A stretch of DNA of 64,000 nt, taken from Romboutsia sedimentorum (GTDB lineage Bacteria > Bacillota > Clostridia > Peptostreptococcales > Peptostreptococcaceae). Every line of letters starts with the position of its first letter. Within the stretch, counting starts at the first letter, position 1. The position numbers and the translations under genes are program-made. The notes under the pieces were generated by a model. That model saw only the letters and a list, made by a program, of their open reading frames with translations. It did not search any database and was not told the DNA's origin. Shown here in pieces: positions 26,221 through 34,052 of this stretch. Where the stretch lies: the NCBI RefSeq assembly GCF_030131845.1, contig NZ_JASKYM010000004.1, forward strand, positions 62,001 to 126,000, given 5' to 3'.

Positions 26221-26402
26221 AATATCATTCCTTTTTGTTACTTATAGTGTGATTTTTTCTAAAGCCTATTATATTGTATGAATACTTTTTATTTGCAAGA
26301 ACTAAACCCTAATTTATAATTTTTTTATGTTGTTAAAAAATTATTATTATTTAGATGTTTTCCAGTTTATTTTGTGCTATCATTTATATTAAGTAAGATG
26401 AA

Positions 26403-26434
26403 AAAAATAAGCAGGAGAATATTCCCCTACTTAT
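26403..26434 (-). terminator. Intrinsic terminator after the sigma factor gene
   Basis: On the minus strand AAGTAGGGGAAT pairs with ATTCTCCTGCTT over 12 positions (two G-U), followed by ATTTTTTTC. The stem is only well paired on this strand. Confidence 0.75.
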
Positions 26435-26439
26435 TTTCA

Positions 26440-27324
26440 CTAATAAAAGTTTTTTAACTGTTTTAGTCTACTTGGATGTCTTAGTTTTCTTATAGCCTTA
26501 GCTTCGATTTGTCTTATTCTTTCTCTAGTTACCCCAAATACTTTACCTATTTCTTCTAAAGTCTTTGGTGTATCATCATCAATGCCAAATCTCATTCTAA
26601 GTACTATTTGCTCTTGTTCGCTAAGACCTGTTAATAGTTCTTCTATTTTTTCTTTTAAATTGTTTTGTTCAACCTCATGCATTACAACATCACCAAAATT
26701 TGGATCTGATGGTATGAACTCTACTAAACTACTATCTTCATCTTCTTTTATAGGCGTGTCTAACGATACTACATTTTTATCTCGTTTTAATATGTCTATA
26801 ACTTTTTCAACATCAAGTTCACAAATTTCTGCTAATTCATCTAAATTAGGTTCTCTTTGTAAAATATTTGATAACTCTTGTTTTTTTCTTTTTACAAAGT
26901 TTATTCTTTGATGAAGGTGTACTGGTATTCTAATTGTATTTTCACAATCGTCTATGTATCTTGTTATACTTTGCTTTATCCACCAAGTAGCATAAGTACT
27001 GAATTTATATCCCTTTGTATAATCATATTTTTCAACAGCTTTTATAAGACCAATATTCCCAGCTTGGATTAAGTCAAGCATATCAACACTTTCTTTTCGA
27101 TACTTTTTAGCAATACTTACAACTAATCTATAATTTGCATTTATAAATTGATCTTTAGCTTTAGGTGAAGATTCAATTATTGCTTTTGCTAATTGTACTT
27201 CTTCCACTGCAGATAGCATTTTGTACTCTTCTATTTCCTTTAAATACATTTTCATAGCATTTGACGTATTTGATGAATCTCCATAAATATAGTTTTCATA
27301 AGTATTTTCTTTTTTAGCCCCCAT
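26440..27324 (-). CDS. Group 2-type sigma-70 factor (SigA-like, short N-terminus)
   Basis: The 294-residue product has regions 1.2 ([19 protein letters not shown]), 2 ([45 protein letters not shown]), 3 and 4 ([17 protein letters not shown], '[20 protein letters not shown]'). It lacks region 1.1 and the long linker, so it is shorter than a housekeeping SigA (about 340-370 residues). Region 2.4 reads [17 protein letters not shown] where SigA normally has ITRAIADQARTIRIPVH, so promoter recognition should be close to, but not the same as, SigA. The neighbouring gene order (no dnaG upstream) also argues against the primary rpoD. What induces it is unknown. Confidence 0.88.
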   Translation of the reverse strand: MGAKKENTYENYIYGDSSNTSNAMKMYLKEIEEYKMLSAVEEVQLAKAIIESSPKAKDQFINANYRLVVSIAKKYRKESVDMLDLIQAGNIGLIKAVEKYDYTKGYKFSTYATWWIKQSITRYIDDCENTIRIPVHLHQRINFVKRKKQELSNILQREPNLDELAEICELDVEKVIDILKRDKNVVSLDTPIKEDEDSSLVEFIPSDPNFGDVVMHEVEQNNLKEKIEELLTGLSEQEQIVLRMRFGIDDDTPKTLEEIGKVFGVTRERIRQIEAKAIRKLRHPSRLKQLKNFY

Positions 27325-27542
27325 AATTTAACTCCTTCTATCCCTATAGTTTGTTAATTGAAATGGTAAAGTGTATTTAGTTTTACATAGTTTTATAATA
27401 TGATACTTAGTTTAAAAAAATTCCATTCAATTTAACTTAAATGTCAATAAATTTATTTATCTATAATTCTACTTAAGATATCAAATTTCCTTCTTTTTTG
27501 TGATTTTTATTTTATTTATTTTATTTTTTTGTTTTTAGACAG

Positions 27543-27575
27543 AAAAAAAGACCACAATTTTGCAGTCTTTTTTCC
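27543..27575 (-). terminator. Intrinsic terminator upstream of the sigma gene
   Basis: On the minus strand AAAGACTGC and GTGGTCTTT pair (two G-U) around AAAATT, then TTTTTTCTG. It ends the transcript of the His/Cys-tail gene or of a separate leader RNA. Confidence 0.75.
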
Positions 27576-27581
27576 TCGAAC

Positions 27582-27650
27582 GACGTTATAAATCCCTCTA
27601 TTAATAAATCCTTTCGCGTTTGCCCCAACACTTACGGTTTTATAGAGAAT
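27582..27650 (-). other. Possible structured RNA segment between the His/Cys-tail gene and the sigma gene
   Basis: This GC-enriched island in an AT-rich gap reads on the minus strand TTCTCTAT...ATAGAGGG. The arms could pair around an interior with GTTGGGGCAAACGCGAAAGG, and the segment is followed directly by a terminator. It could be a 3' UTR element, a small RNA or a leader. I could not match it to a riboswitch class. It contains one copy of the 17-base motif also found at 28520-28536. Confidence 0.4.
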
Positions 27651-27716
27651 TTTTTACCTTTTAATAATAACACCATTAAAAATTATAGTCAAGTTTGTAT
27701 ATTTGCCTATTTCTTA

Positions 27717-28253
27717 TTAATGTTTACATCCACAGTCATCTCCACAACCACAATCATTACCTTCACCGTGCCCACCGCAACATTCATGGTCATGTTTATG
27801 TTCATGAGTATTAGTGTTTTCTTTTGCATGTTCAGCTTCAGCTTCTTTAGCTATTTCTTCCATTTTAAAGAATTCTTCTACCATTACTTCATATTGAGGA
27901 AGTGATGCTTCTGTATCATATTCTTCTCCAGTCCAATCAGCATACATCATAGCATCTCCATTAGTTAATACTAATCTACCTGCCATAGTTATGTTGTCTA
28001 CATCTTCTAAGAAGTCTATTTGCTTTTGAACAACTTCTCCTTCTAATTTTATATCTTCATCCATACATTGTACTATCATAACTGGTGCAAAGTAGTCTTC
28101 ATTGTCTTTAACGTTAACAACTACATCTAACATACCCTCTGCCCCTTCTTCAAATTCCGATAATGCTACATCTGTATCTATCATATCTTGAGGAACTAAT
28201 AAATCCTCCATTAAGTACTTTATAACTCTTTCTTTTACTAATTGTTTTGACAT
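27717..28253 (-). CDS. Degenerate HSDR_N-like protein with His/Cys-rich C-terminal tail
   Basis: Residues 1-125 resemble the N-terminal domain of type I restriction R subunits (HSDR_N_2): KERVIKYLMEDLLVPQDMI, then DVVVNV, MIVQCMDEDIKLEGEVV and RLVLTNGD. In active enzymes of this fold the third element carries E-x-K after the Asp; here it is Q62-C63-M64 with Asp43 retained, so catalysis is not expected. Residues 141-178 carry seven His and six Cys (HEHKHDHECCGGHG, DCGCGDDCGCKH), a likely metal-binding tail. The family assignment is tentative. It is a single gene reading towards the sigma gene, with a typical ribosome binding site before ATG 28253. Confidence 0.6.
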   Translation of the reverse strand: MSKQLVKERVIKYLMEDLLVPQDMIDTDVALSEFEEGAEGMLDVVVNVKDNEDYFAPVMIVQCMDEDIKLEGEVVQKQIDFLEDVDNITMAGRLVLTNGDAMMYADWTGEEYDTEASLPQYEVMVEEFFKMEEIAKEAEAEHAKENTNTHEHKHDHECCGGHGEGNDCGCGDDCGCKH

Positions 28254-28510
28254 TGTAATTCTCCTCTCATTTTATAGCCACTTCTTGTCCAAAGTTTTCC
28301 TTATTATACTATACTAGATTTACAATTTTTTCAATCTTTAGATATAAAATAGTTGCAAATATAACTTATTTATACCCAATTTTATTTTTTTCAATACTTT
28401 TTATAAAATTTTTAAACCTTGTATTTTACTGTATTTGATTAGGTTTTTTATGTATTTTACATATCTTTACAGTATATTTTTTTGTTTTTCCTATGTTACT
28501 ATTAGTTCAC
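28254..28510. other. AT-rich intergenic stretch, no gene seen
   Basis: Most of the 330 bases between the divergent His/Cys-tail gene and the CAP-domain gene are AT-rich with T-tracts on both strands. No gene, repeat or recognisable riboswitch is visible before 28511. Confidence 0.5.
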
Positions 28511-28550
28511 AGGGGGCGACCCCTACACTAACGGTTACAAATCGGTAACA
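28511..28550 (+). promoter_or_regulatory. GC-rich double hairpin in the leader of the CAP-domain gene
   Basis: GGGG-CGA-CCCC (28513-28523) and GTTAC-AAATCG-GTAAC (28534-28549) form two adjacent hairpins 35 bases before the start codon. CCCCTACACTAACGGTT (28520-28536) is nearly repeated at 27623-27639. It may be an operator or a leader RNA; its class is unknown. Confidence 0.45.
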
Positions 28551-28583
28551 TTTTTAGAATATTATGACAAAGAGGTGCTTTTA

Positions 28584-29453
28584 ATGAAAAACATGACGAA
28601 AAGAATAAGAACTTTATTAGCTTTAGGTGTAATGACTGTGGCTACAGCTTCTACTATAGTTCCTGTAAATGCCTTATCTCAGGATACTTTAAAAAACTGT
28701 ACTGCTAAAGATTCACTATCTGTATGTATAAATGGGGTTAATCGTAAATTGCCATTAAATAATAATTGTGAAAATAAGTTTACTATGCCTGAACACAAGG
28801 TTTTAAGTAAATTTACTATGCCTGAATGCAATATAACTAATAACAATAAGGACAATACTACTACTGTAGAAAAACCTGCTGTTAAACCTGATGAGAACAA
28901 GGACAATACTACTGTAGAAAAGCCTTCTGTTAAGCCTGATGAGAACAAAGACAATACTACTGTAGAAAAGCCTTCTGTTAAACCTGATGAGAACAAAGAC
29001 AATACTGCTACAGACAAGCCTGTTGTTAAGCCTGATGAAAACAATACAGACAATACTGCTGGAAATTTCTCAGCTTTCCAAAAGGAAGTTACTGATTTAG
29101 TAAATGTAGAAAGAACTAATAGAGGATTAAAACCTCTTACACTAGATTCACAGATTTCAAATGTTGCTACAAAAAAATCAGAAGATATGGTAAATAAAAA
29201 ATATTTTGATCATAACTCTCCAACTTACGGTTCACCATTTGATATGATGAAGCAATTTGGAATAAGTTATAAATCTGCTGGAGAAAACATAGCTATGGGT
29301 CAAAATAACCCTAAAGAAGTTGTTAATGCTTGGATGAACTCTAAAGGACATAGAGAAAATATATTAAACCCAAATTTCACAAATATAGGTGTTGGTATAG
29401 CAAAAGATAGCAATGGAAGCATTTACTGGACTCAAATGTTTGTAGGTAGATAA
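28584..29453 (+). CDS. Secreted CAP/SCP-domain protein with Pro-Glu-Lys repeats (YkwD-like)
   Basis: The 289-residue protein has a clear signal peptide (residues 1-28, ending VPVNALS), then a short cysteine-containing segment with KFTMPE twice, then four copies of a 16-17 residue repeat (DENKDNTTVEKPSVKP), then a CAP domain (about residues 155-289). The CAP core is present: ERTNRGLKPL, KSEDMVNKKYFDHNSP, SAGENIAMG, AWMNSKGHRENILN, NIGVGIA. Such extracellular proteins are of unknown activity, common in sporulating Firmicutes; the repeat linker probably spans the cell wall. AGAGGTG precedes ATG 28584; a GTG at 28575 is in frame but overlaps that ribosome binding site. Confidence 0.88.
   Translation: MKNMTKRIRTLLALGVMTVATASTIVPVNALSQDTLKNCTAKDSLSVCINGVNRKLPLNNNCENKFTMPEHKVLSKFTMPECNITNNNKDNTTTVEKPAVKPDENKDNTTVEKPSVKPDENKDNTTVEKPSVKPDENKDNTATDKPVVKPDENNTDNTAGNFSAFQKEVTDLVNVERTNRGLKPLTLDSQISNVATKKSEDMVNKKYFDHNSPTYGSPFDMMKQFGISYKSAGENIAMGQNNPKEVVNAWMNSKGHRENILNPNFTNIGVGIAKDSNGSIYWTQMFVGR
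28848..29042 (+). repeat. Four tandem 48-51 bp repeats inside the CAP-domain gene
   Basis: Units begin at 28848, 28899, 28947 and 28995. Units 2 and 3 differ at only about two positions. They encode the Lys-Pro-Asp-Glu linker and could vary in number between strains. Confidence 0.88.
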
Positions 29454-29459
29454 TATAGA

Positions 29460-29497
29460 CTAGCCCTAGACTTTTCAATAAGTCTAGGGCTTTTTTG
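29460..29497 (+). terminator. Intrinsic terminator after the CAP-domain gene
   Basis: Perfect stem GCCCTAGACTT/AAGTCTAGGGC with a 6-base loop, then TTTTTTG. Confidence 0.92.
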
Positions 29498-29517
29498 TTT
29501 TTAAATTTATTTGTTCC

Positions 29518-30133
29518 TACAGTAACACTTTATATTTTATTTAATAAAATACACTATAAGGCTTACTGTCTTTTATATTAAAAATAGTATATTGGAGGAA
29601 TATAAATGAATTGTAAAGGTTATTTAGAAATAAATTTTGCAAGCTATCTTGTAATCAACGACACTATGAATTTTAAAAATACACCACTAAAAGATATACC
29701 ACTCTCTATAGCTGTAAATACAGAAAATCTTCATGCTTTTATTAAAGAAGAAGAATATACGCCGACTGATCCAATACCAGTTCCTAACCCTTGTTATCCT
29801 ACCGATCCAACTAAAGATATATTAGTTGACACTGTTACTTTAAATGAACTAAGAGTTAGCGGTTTAATAAGTTATATTGTAGGAGCTGATTTACTAGAAA
29901 CTAGTACTAATGTAGTTATCAACTCACCTGCTACTAAACTTGAGTATGCTACGGTTTCTGGAGATGCAGTAGTTATTGAAGACGTATTGCTATTTTTAGA
30001 AAGTCCTGATGTGCCAATTCCACAACTTCTTGTCACAGTTACTGATTTAAAAGTTACTGATCAAGGTGGTAATATAGAAGAGGATCATTGGTTTGAAATA
30101 AGAGGAACTTTTAGAATTGACCCAGTAATTTAA
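29518..30133 (+). repeat. First copy of a duplicated promoter-plus-gene block
   Basis: The block from ACAGTAACACTTT through the end of the 175-codon gene is repeated at 30893-31506. The upstream parts share TTTAATAAAAT, TGTCTTTTATATTAAA and GGAGGAATATAAATG. Coding identity at the protein level is about 90%. Confidence 0.85.
29606..30133 (+). CDS. Uncharacterised cassette protein A, copy 1
   Basis: I do not recognise this 175-residue protein. It is acidic, has no signal peptide or membrane helix, and contains a proline-rich hinge (DPIPVPNPCYPTDPTKD, residues about 55-71) between a short N-terminal part and a beta-rich C-terminal domain (VTVTDLKVTDQGGNIEEDHW). Copy 2 at 30979 is nearly identical. 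The gene lies 42 bases upstream of cassette protein B and shares a GGAGG site 8 bases before the ATG. Its style resembles small clostridial spore-coat or surface proteins, but no sequence feature proves this. Confidence 0.75.
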   Translation: MNCKGYLEINFASYLVINDTMNFKNTPLKDIPLSIAVNTENLHAFIKEEEYTPTDPIPVPNPCYPTDPTKDILVDTVTLNELRVSGLISYIVGADLLETSTNVVINSPATKLEYATVSGDAVVIEDVLLFLESPDVPIPQLLVTVTDLKVTDQGGNIEEDHWFEIRGTFRIDPVI

Positions 30134-30175
30134 TTATTTAAATAAAAAAATATATTATTTTAAGGAGATGTAAAT

Positions 30176-30826
30176 ATGAATAACGATAAATTACCTTATT
30201 CATTAGATGATAATTCTTCATCATTTCAAACTTTAGCAACTAGCTCTGTATGTAAACACTACCAACCAGTTCCACCTGTTTACTTAAATGTTAGAAAAGA
30301 AACCCTAAACCATGTAAATATAGGGGACCCTACTAACCCATACGACTATAGTGAAATATTATCTAAAGTAATTATATATGCTAACGATGTTGCTAAACCT
30401 TTTTTAAGATTAATTAAGGAGAGTTATAAAATCCCACAAAAGATACCTTATCCTTGTGAAAATGTGCCTGGTGAAATAGACGCTTCTATAGAACTAGAAC
30501 AATGGAGAGCTATAGCTTCAGGAACATTTTATCCTATTGCATATGCTCAAACTATAGGTTTATTAGCTGGGGTTGAAGATTTCGTAGGAGTTGATCAAAT
30601 TGTGTACTACTGCGCATCTGGAGAATTCCCTTATGTTGAAAGTGACTTTGATATAGATATTGATTTAGTAAATGGAGATCCTAATGATCCAGATAAACCA
30701 GGAGGAACTGGATATACTTTAGTTAAATTTTTTCCTGATAACCCTGATGACCTTAATGGACCTGGTGCGTACTTCTTTGTAGTAGATCCTTTAGTTCGTG
30801 TAAAACTAATTAGCGATCCAAGTTAA
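30176..30826 (+). CDS. Uncharacterised cassette protein B, copy 1
   Basis: The 216-residue acidic protein begins MNNDKLPYSLDDNSS. It has a beta-strand-rich body with IDASIELEQWRAIASGTFYP and an Asp/Pro-rich loop (DPNDPDKPGGTG). I find no known domain, signal peptide or membrane segment. AAGGAGATG lies 6 bases before the ATG and is conserved in the second cassette. The equivalent gene in the second cassette shares only the first ~10 residues and the general layout, so this member diverged fast or was swapped. Confidence 0.7.
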   Translation: MNNDKLPYSLDDNSSSFQTLATSSVCKHYQPVPPVYLNVRKETLNHVNIGDPTNPYDYSEILSKVIIYANDVAKPFLRLIKESYKIPQKIPYPCENVPGEIDASIELEQWRAIASGTFYPIAYAQTIGLLAGVEDFVGVDQIVYYCASGEFPYVESDFDIDIDLVNGDPNDPDKPGGTGYTLVKFFPDNPDDLNGPGAYFFVVDPLVRVKLISDPS

Positions 30827-30857
30827 TATTTAATAGATAATATGATTTTATGATACT

Positions 30858-30884
30858 GAGTGGCCAATGCCACTCTTTTTTATT
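30858..30884 (+). terminator. Intrinsic terminator after the first cassette
   Basis: Stem GAGTGGC/GCCACTC with a CAAT loop, followed by TTTTTTATTTTTTT. It separates the two cassettes into independent transcripts. Confidence 0.85.
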
Positions 30885-30892
30885 TTTTTATA

Positions 30893-31506
30893 CAGTAACA
30901 CTTTTAACTTGATTTAATAAAATGTATTAGAAGACCTAGTGTCTTTTATATTAAAGATCGTATAATGGAGGAATATAAATGAATTGTAAAGGTTATTTAG
31001 AAATAAATTTTGCAAGCTATCTTGTAATTGATAATACCATGAACTTTAAAAATACACCACTGAAGGATATACCATTAGCTATTGCTGTAAATACAGAGAA
31101 TCTTCATGCTTTCATTAAAGAAGAAGAATACACACCTGTTGATCCAATCCCAGTTCCAAATCCTTGCTATCCTAGCGATCCAACTAAAGATATATTAGTT
31201 GATACAGTTACTTTAAACGAATTAAGAGTTAGCGGTTTAATAAGTTATATTGTAGGGGCAGATATATTAGAAACTAGTAGTAATGTAGTAGTTAATTTAC
31301 CTGCTACTAAACTTGAATATTCTACGGTTTCTGGAGATGCAATAGCATTAGATGAAGTTTTACTTTTTTTAGAAAACCCTAACGTACCAGTTCCACAACT
31401 TCTTGTTACAGTTACTGATTTAAAAGTTACTGACCAAGGTGGCAATATAGAAGAGGACCATTGGTTTGAAATACGCGGTACTTTTAGAATTGATGCAGTA
31501 ATTTAA
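30893..31506 (+). repeat. Second copy of the duplicated promoter-plus-gene block
   Basis: Repeats the block at 29518-30133, including about 75 bases before the start codon, so the duplication carried its promoter. Confidence 0.85.
30979..31506 (+). CDS. Uncharacterised cassette protein A, copy 2
   Basis: This 175-residue protein has the same length as copy 1 and differs at about 20 positions, mostly conservative changes (for example PTDPTKD to PSDPTKD and SGDAVVIED to SGDAIALDE). Synonymous differences are plentiful, so both copies appear to be under selection rather than freshly duplicated. The ribosome binding site and start context are identical to copy 1. The single Cys pair (Cys3 and the Cys of NPCYP) is kept. 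Confidence 0.75.
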   Translation: MNCKGYLEINFASYLVIDNTMNFKNTPLKDIPLAIAVNTENLHAFIKEEEYTPVDPIPVPNPCYPSDPTKDILVDTVTLNELRVSGLISYIVGADILETSSNVVVNLPATKLEYSTVSGDAIALDEVLLFLENPNVPVPQLLVTVTDLKVTDQGGNIEEDHWFEIRGTFRIDAVI

Positions 31507-31554
31507 TGTTCTAAGCACCATTTTTAAAATATATTATTTTAAGGAGATGTAAGT

Positions 31555-32154
31555 ATGAGTAATGATAAGGTTCCATATTCACTAGGCAGTGATATTGATT
31601 ACTCGACTAAAGATTTAGTACCAGTGTGCCAACTTCCAGTAAAAACTTTACAGGATCAAGTTTTTACATTGACTAGAGCTTTATTGCCTTCTAATATGTT
31701 TGATCCAACTGGGCATCTTTATCCTGACTCTGTAACAGCTTTTGGTAACTTAGGCTTTATCGAGTTTTTAGATGTTAGAGAAGAAATAGCAGAGGAAACA
31801 AAATTGATTGATTTGTGCCCACTGCAACAACCTATAAAATCAACAGCCAAAATAAAAAAAATATCGATAATAGTTACAATTGGATACTCTGTGGTCTTAT
31901 ACAATGCATATGAAAATCATAGCACAACTAACAGTGATGCAATTTTAGCTACTCAAACAAACTTTATAACATTGAAAATAGATGGATTTGCTTATTCATC
32001 TATAGATGCAGATATATCAAAATATTATGACAAAAATAATTATAATCTAAGCTTTGATTTAACAGCAACTCCAGATATCTATGCTCCACAAACTATTCCT
32101 TTTGTAGGAGTAATATCTTCCGGTAGCGTTACACTAAGTTTAATAAATCCTTAA
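31555..32154 (+). CDS. Uncharacterised cassette protein B, copy 2
   Basis: The 199-residue protein begins MSNDKVPYSLGSDID, matching the start of copy 1 (M-x-N-D-K-x-P-Y-S-L). The rest diverges: VREEIAEETKLIDLCPLQQP, then a beta-rich segment (KKISIIVTIGYSVVLYNAYE) and a C-terminal GVISSGSVTLSLINP strand. There is no signal peptide or membrane helix and no family I recognise. It is read with cassette protein A copy 2 and ends at a terminator shared with the convergent ABC exporter. Confidence 0.7.
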   Translation: MSNDKVPYSLGSDIDYSTKDLVPVCQLPVKTLQDQVFTLTRALLPSNMFDPTGHLYPDSVTAFGNLGFIEFLDVREEIAEETKLIDLCPLQQPIKSTAKIKKISIIVTIGYSVVLYNAYENHSTTNSDAILATQTNFITLKIDGFAYSSIDADISKYYDKNNYNLSFDLTATPDIYAPQTIPFVGVISSGSVTLSLINP

Positions 32155-32181
32155 TTAAAATCATAACTAAATACAAATAAT

Positions 32182-32208
32182 AAAAAGGTTGCTAAATGCA
32201 ACCTTTTA
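32182..32208. terminator. Bidirectional terminator between cassette 2 and the ABC exporter operon
   Basis: AAAAGGTTGC/GCAACCTTTT with a short TAAAT loop and T-rich flanks on both strands. Confidence 0.85.
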
Positions 32209-34050
32209 TTATTTACTAAATTGACTGTTGTAAAGCTCTGCATAAAGCCCAGCTTTTTTTAACAATTCTTCATGATTTCCTTTTTCTACAACATTACCAT
32301 CTTTCATAACTAATATTATATCTGCATCTTTTATAGTAGACAATCTATGCGCTATAACAAAGCTTGTTCTTCCTTTCATCATAGTGTTCATTGCCTTTTG
32401 TATGTTTATTTCCGTTCTTGTATCAACACTACTTGTAGCTTCATCTAATATTAATATTTTAGGATTTTTAAGCATTGCCCTTGCTATTGTTAATAATTGT
32501 TTTTGTCCCTGTGAAATATTTGAAGCTTCTTCATTTATTTCTGTATCATAACCATTTGGCAAAGTTCTTATAAAATGGTCTGCATTTGCAGCTTTTGCTA
32601 CTGCTATTATAGCTTCGTCTGTACTCTCGTTAGTTCCATAAGCTATATTATCTTTTATACTTCCTTTAAATAGCCAAGTATCTTGTAAAACCATACCAAA
32701 CATATCTCTTAAATTTTTTCGTGTAATATCTTTTATGTCTACACCATCGACAAGTATTTTGCCACCGTTTAATTCATAAAATCTAAGTAATAAATTTACT
32801 AAAGTAGTTTTTCCTGCACCTGTTGGTCCAACTATTGCAACAGTTTGGCCAGGCAACACTCCTACGTTTAAATCATTTATTAATATATTATCATTTTCAT
32901 ATCCAAACTTGACATGTTCAAATTCAACAGCGCCTTGAGGATTTTCTATTCTTTTGCTAGGTACACTATCAGGTATCATTTCTTCCTCATCTAAAAGCTC
33001 AAATACCCTTTCTGCTGATGCTACTGTTGATTGAATTATATTAGCTATGTTTGCAGTTTGACTTATAGGCTGTGCAAATTGTTTTGAATATTGTATAAAA
33101 GCTTGTATATCTCCAATTTGTATCTTGCCCCTTGTTACAAGGATTCCTCCTATTACCGCTACAAATACATATCCTAAGTTATTGGTAAAGTTCATAACAG
33201 GCATCATAATACCTGACATAAACTGTGCTCTCCAAGCTGCATCGTATAATTTTTCATTTATACTTTTAAATTTATTTATAGAATGTTCTTCTCTATTAAA
33301 AGATTTCACAACATCATGGCCCGTATACATTTCTTCGACATGACCATTTAAGTTACCTATTACTCTTTGTTGTTTTATAAACTGTCCTTGGGATCTTTTT
33401 ATAATTGGTCTGATAAATAATATTCCTAATGGCAATGTTATTATTGTTACTATTGTCATTAGAGGGCTTATTGTAAGCATCATAACTATTACACCAATTA
33501 TTGTTACAACTGATGTTATAAGTTGAGTTATACTTTGTTGTAGTGTAGAACTTATGTTATCTATATCGTTACTTACTCTACTTAATAATTCTCCATGAGT
33601 ATGAGAGTCGAAAAATTTAAGTGGAAGTTTATTTAATTTATCATAAACATCTTTTCTCATATCATAAACTGTCCTTTGTGCCACTCTTGCCATTATATAT
33701 TGTTGCATATAACTAAATACACTACTTATAACATATAACACTATAAGTACAATTAATATCTTTCCTATATAATCAAAATCTATGCCTGCACCTGGTACTC
33801 CCTTTGATTTCATCATTATGCCTTCAAATATCTTTGTTGTAGCTTTTCCAAGTATTTTAGGACTTACTATTAAAAATATTGTACTAAGTATTGATGCAAG
33901 TAAAACTAACATTATACTTTTTTTATATTTTTTTACATATAGTGAAAGTCTTTTTAATGTACCTTTAAAGTCTTTTGCTTTTTCTAAAGCAATAGCACCA
34001 CCCATAGGTCCTCCCATAGGAGATTTTTGTCCTTTATTTTCACTTGCCAT
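32209..34050 (-). CDS. Heterodimeric ABC exporter subunit with intact Walker B (BmrD/YheH-like)
   Basis: The 613-residue protein has a glycine-rich N-terminal extension, six membrane helices (about residues 45-340) and an ATPase domain. Motifs are GPTGAGKTTLVNLL, a non-canonical signature ISQGQKQL (not LSGGQ), Walker B ILILDEATSSVD with the catalytic Glu, and AHRLST with the switch His. This matches the subunit that donates the working Walker B of a heterodimeric multidrug exporter. The partner is encoded 2 bases upstream. Together they likely export drugs or lipids; no regulator is adjacent. Confidence 0.9.
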   Translation of the reverse strand: MASENKGQKSPMGGPMGGAIALEKAKDFKGTLKRLSLYVKKYKKSIMLVLLASILSTIFLIVSPKILGKATTKIFEGIMMKSKGVPGAGIDFDYIGKILIVLIVLYVISSVFSYMQQYIMARVAQRTVYDMRKDVYDKLNKLPLKFFDSHTHGELLSRVSNDIDNISSTLQQSITQLITSVVTIIGVIVMMLTISPLMTIVTIITLPLGILFIRPIIKRSQGQFIKQQRVIGNLNGHVEEMYTGHDVVKSFNREEHSINKFKSINEKLYDAAWRAQFMSGIMMPVMNFTNNLGYVFVAVIGGILVTRGKIQIGDIQAFIQYSKQFAQPISQTANIANIIQSTVASAERVFELLDEEEMIPDSVPSKRIENPQGAVEFEHVKFGYENDNILINDLNVGVLPGQTVAIVGPTGAGKTTLVNLLLRFYELNGGKILVDGVDIKDITRKNLRDMFGMVLQDTWLFKGSIKDNIAYGTNESTDEAIIAVAKAANADHFIRTLPNGYDTEINEEASNISQGQKQLLTIARAMLKNPKILILDEATSSVDTRTEINIQKAMNTMMKGRTSFVIAHRLSTIKDADIILVMKDGNVVEKGNHEELLKKAGLYAELYNSQFSK

Positions 34051-34052
34051 AT

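Noticed and set aside
27582-27650. Resemblance to a c-di-GMP-I riboswitch (GGGGCAAACGCGAAAGG looks like the GGGCAAAC / CGAAAG core)
   Set aside because: The GAAA loop has no proper closing stem, the GACGCAAAGC segment is missing and the second half of the aptamer is absent.
28511-28583. Possible c-di-AMP (ydaO) riboswitch because CAP proteins are sometimes under its control
   Set aside because: Only ~40 bases are structured; the ydaO aptamer is more than 100 bases with several conserved blocks that are not present.
28848-29042. Tandem repeats suggesting a CRISPR array
   Set aside because: The units are contiguous without spacers, in frame, and code for a Pro-rich linker of a secreted protein.
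28679-29053. Antisense ORF of 124 codons over the CAP-domain repeats
   Set aside because: It mirrors the repeat codons, has no ribosome binding site and its product is a low-complexity Ser/Gly/Leu pattern.
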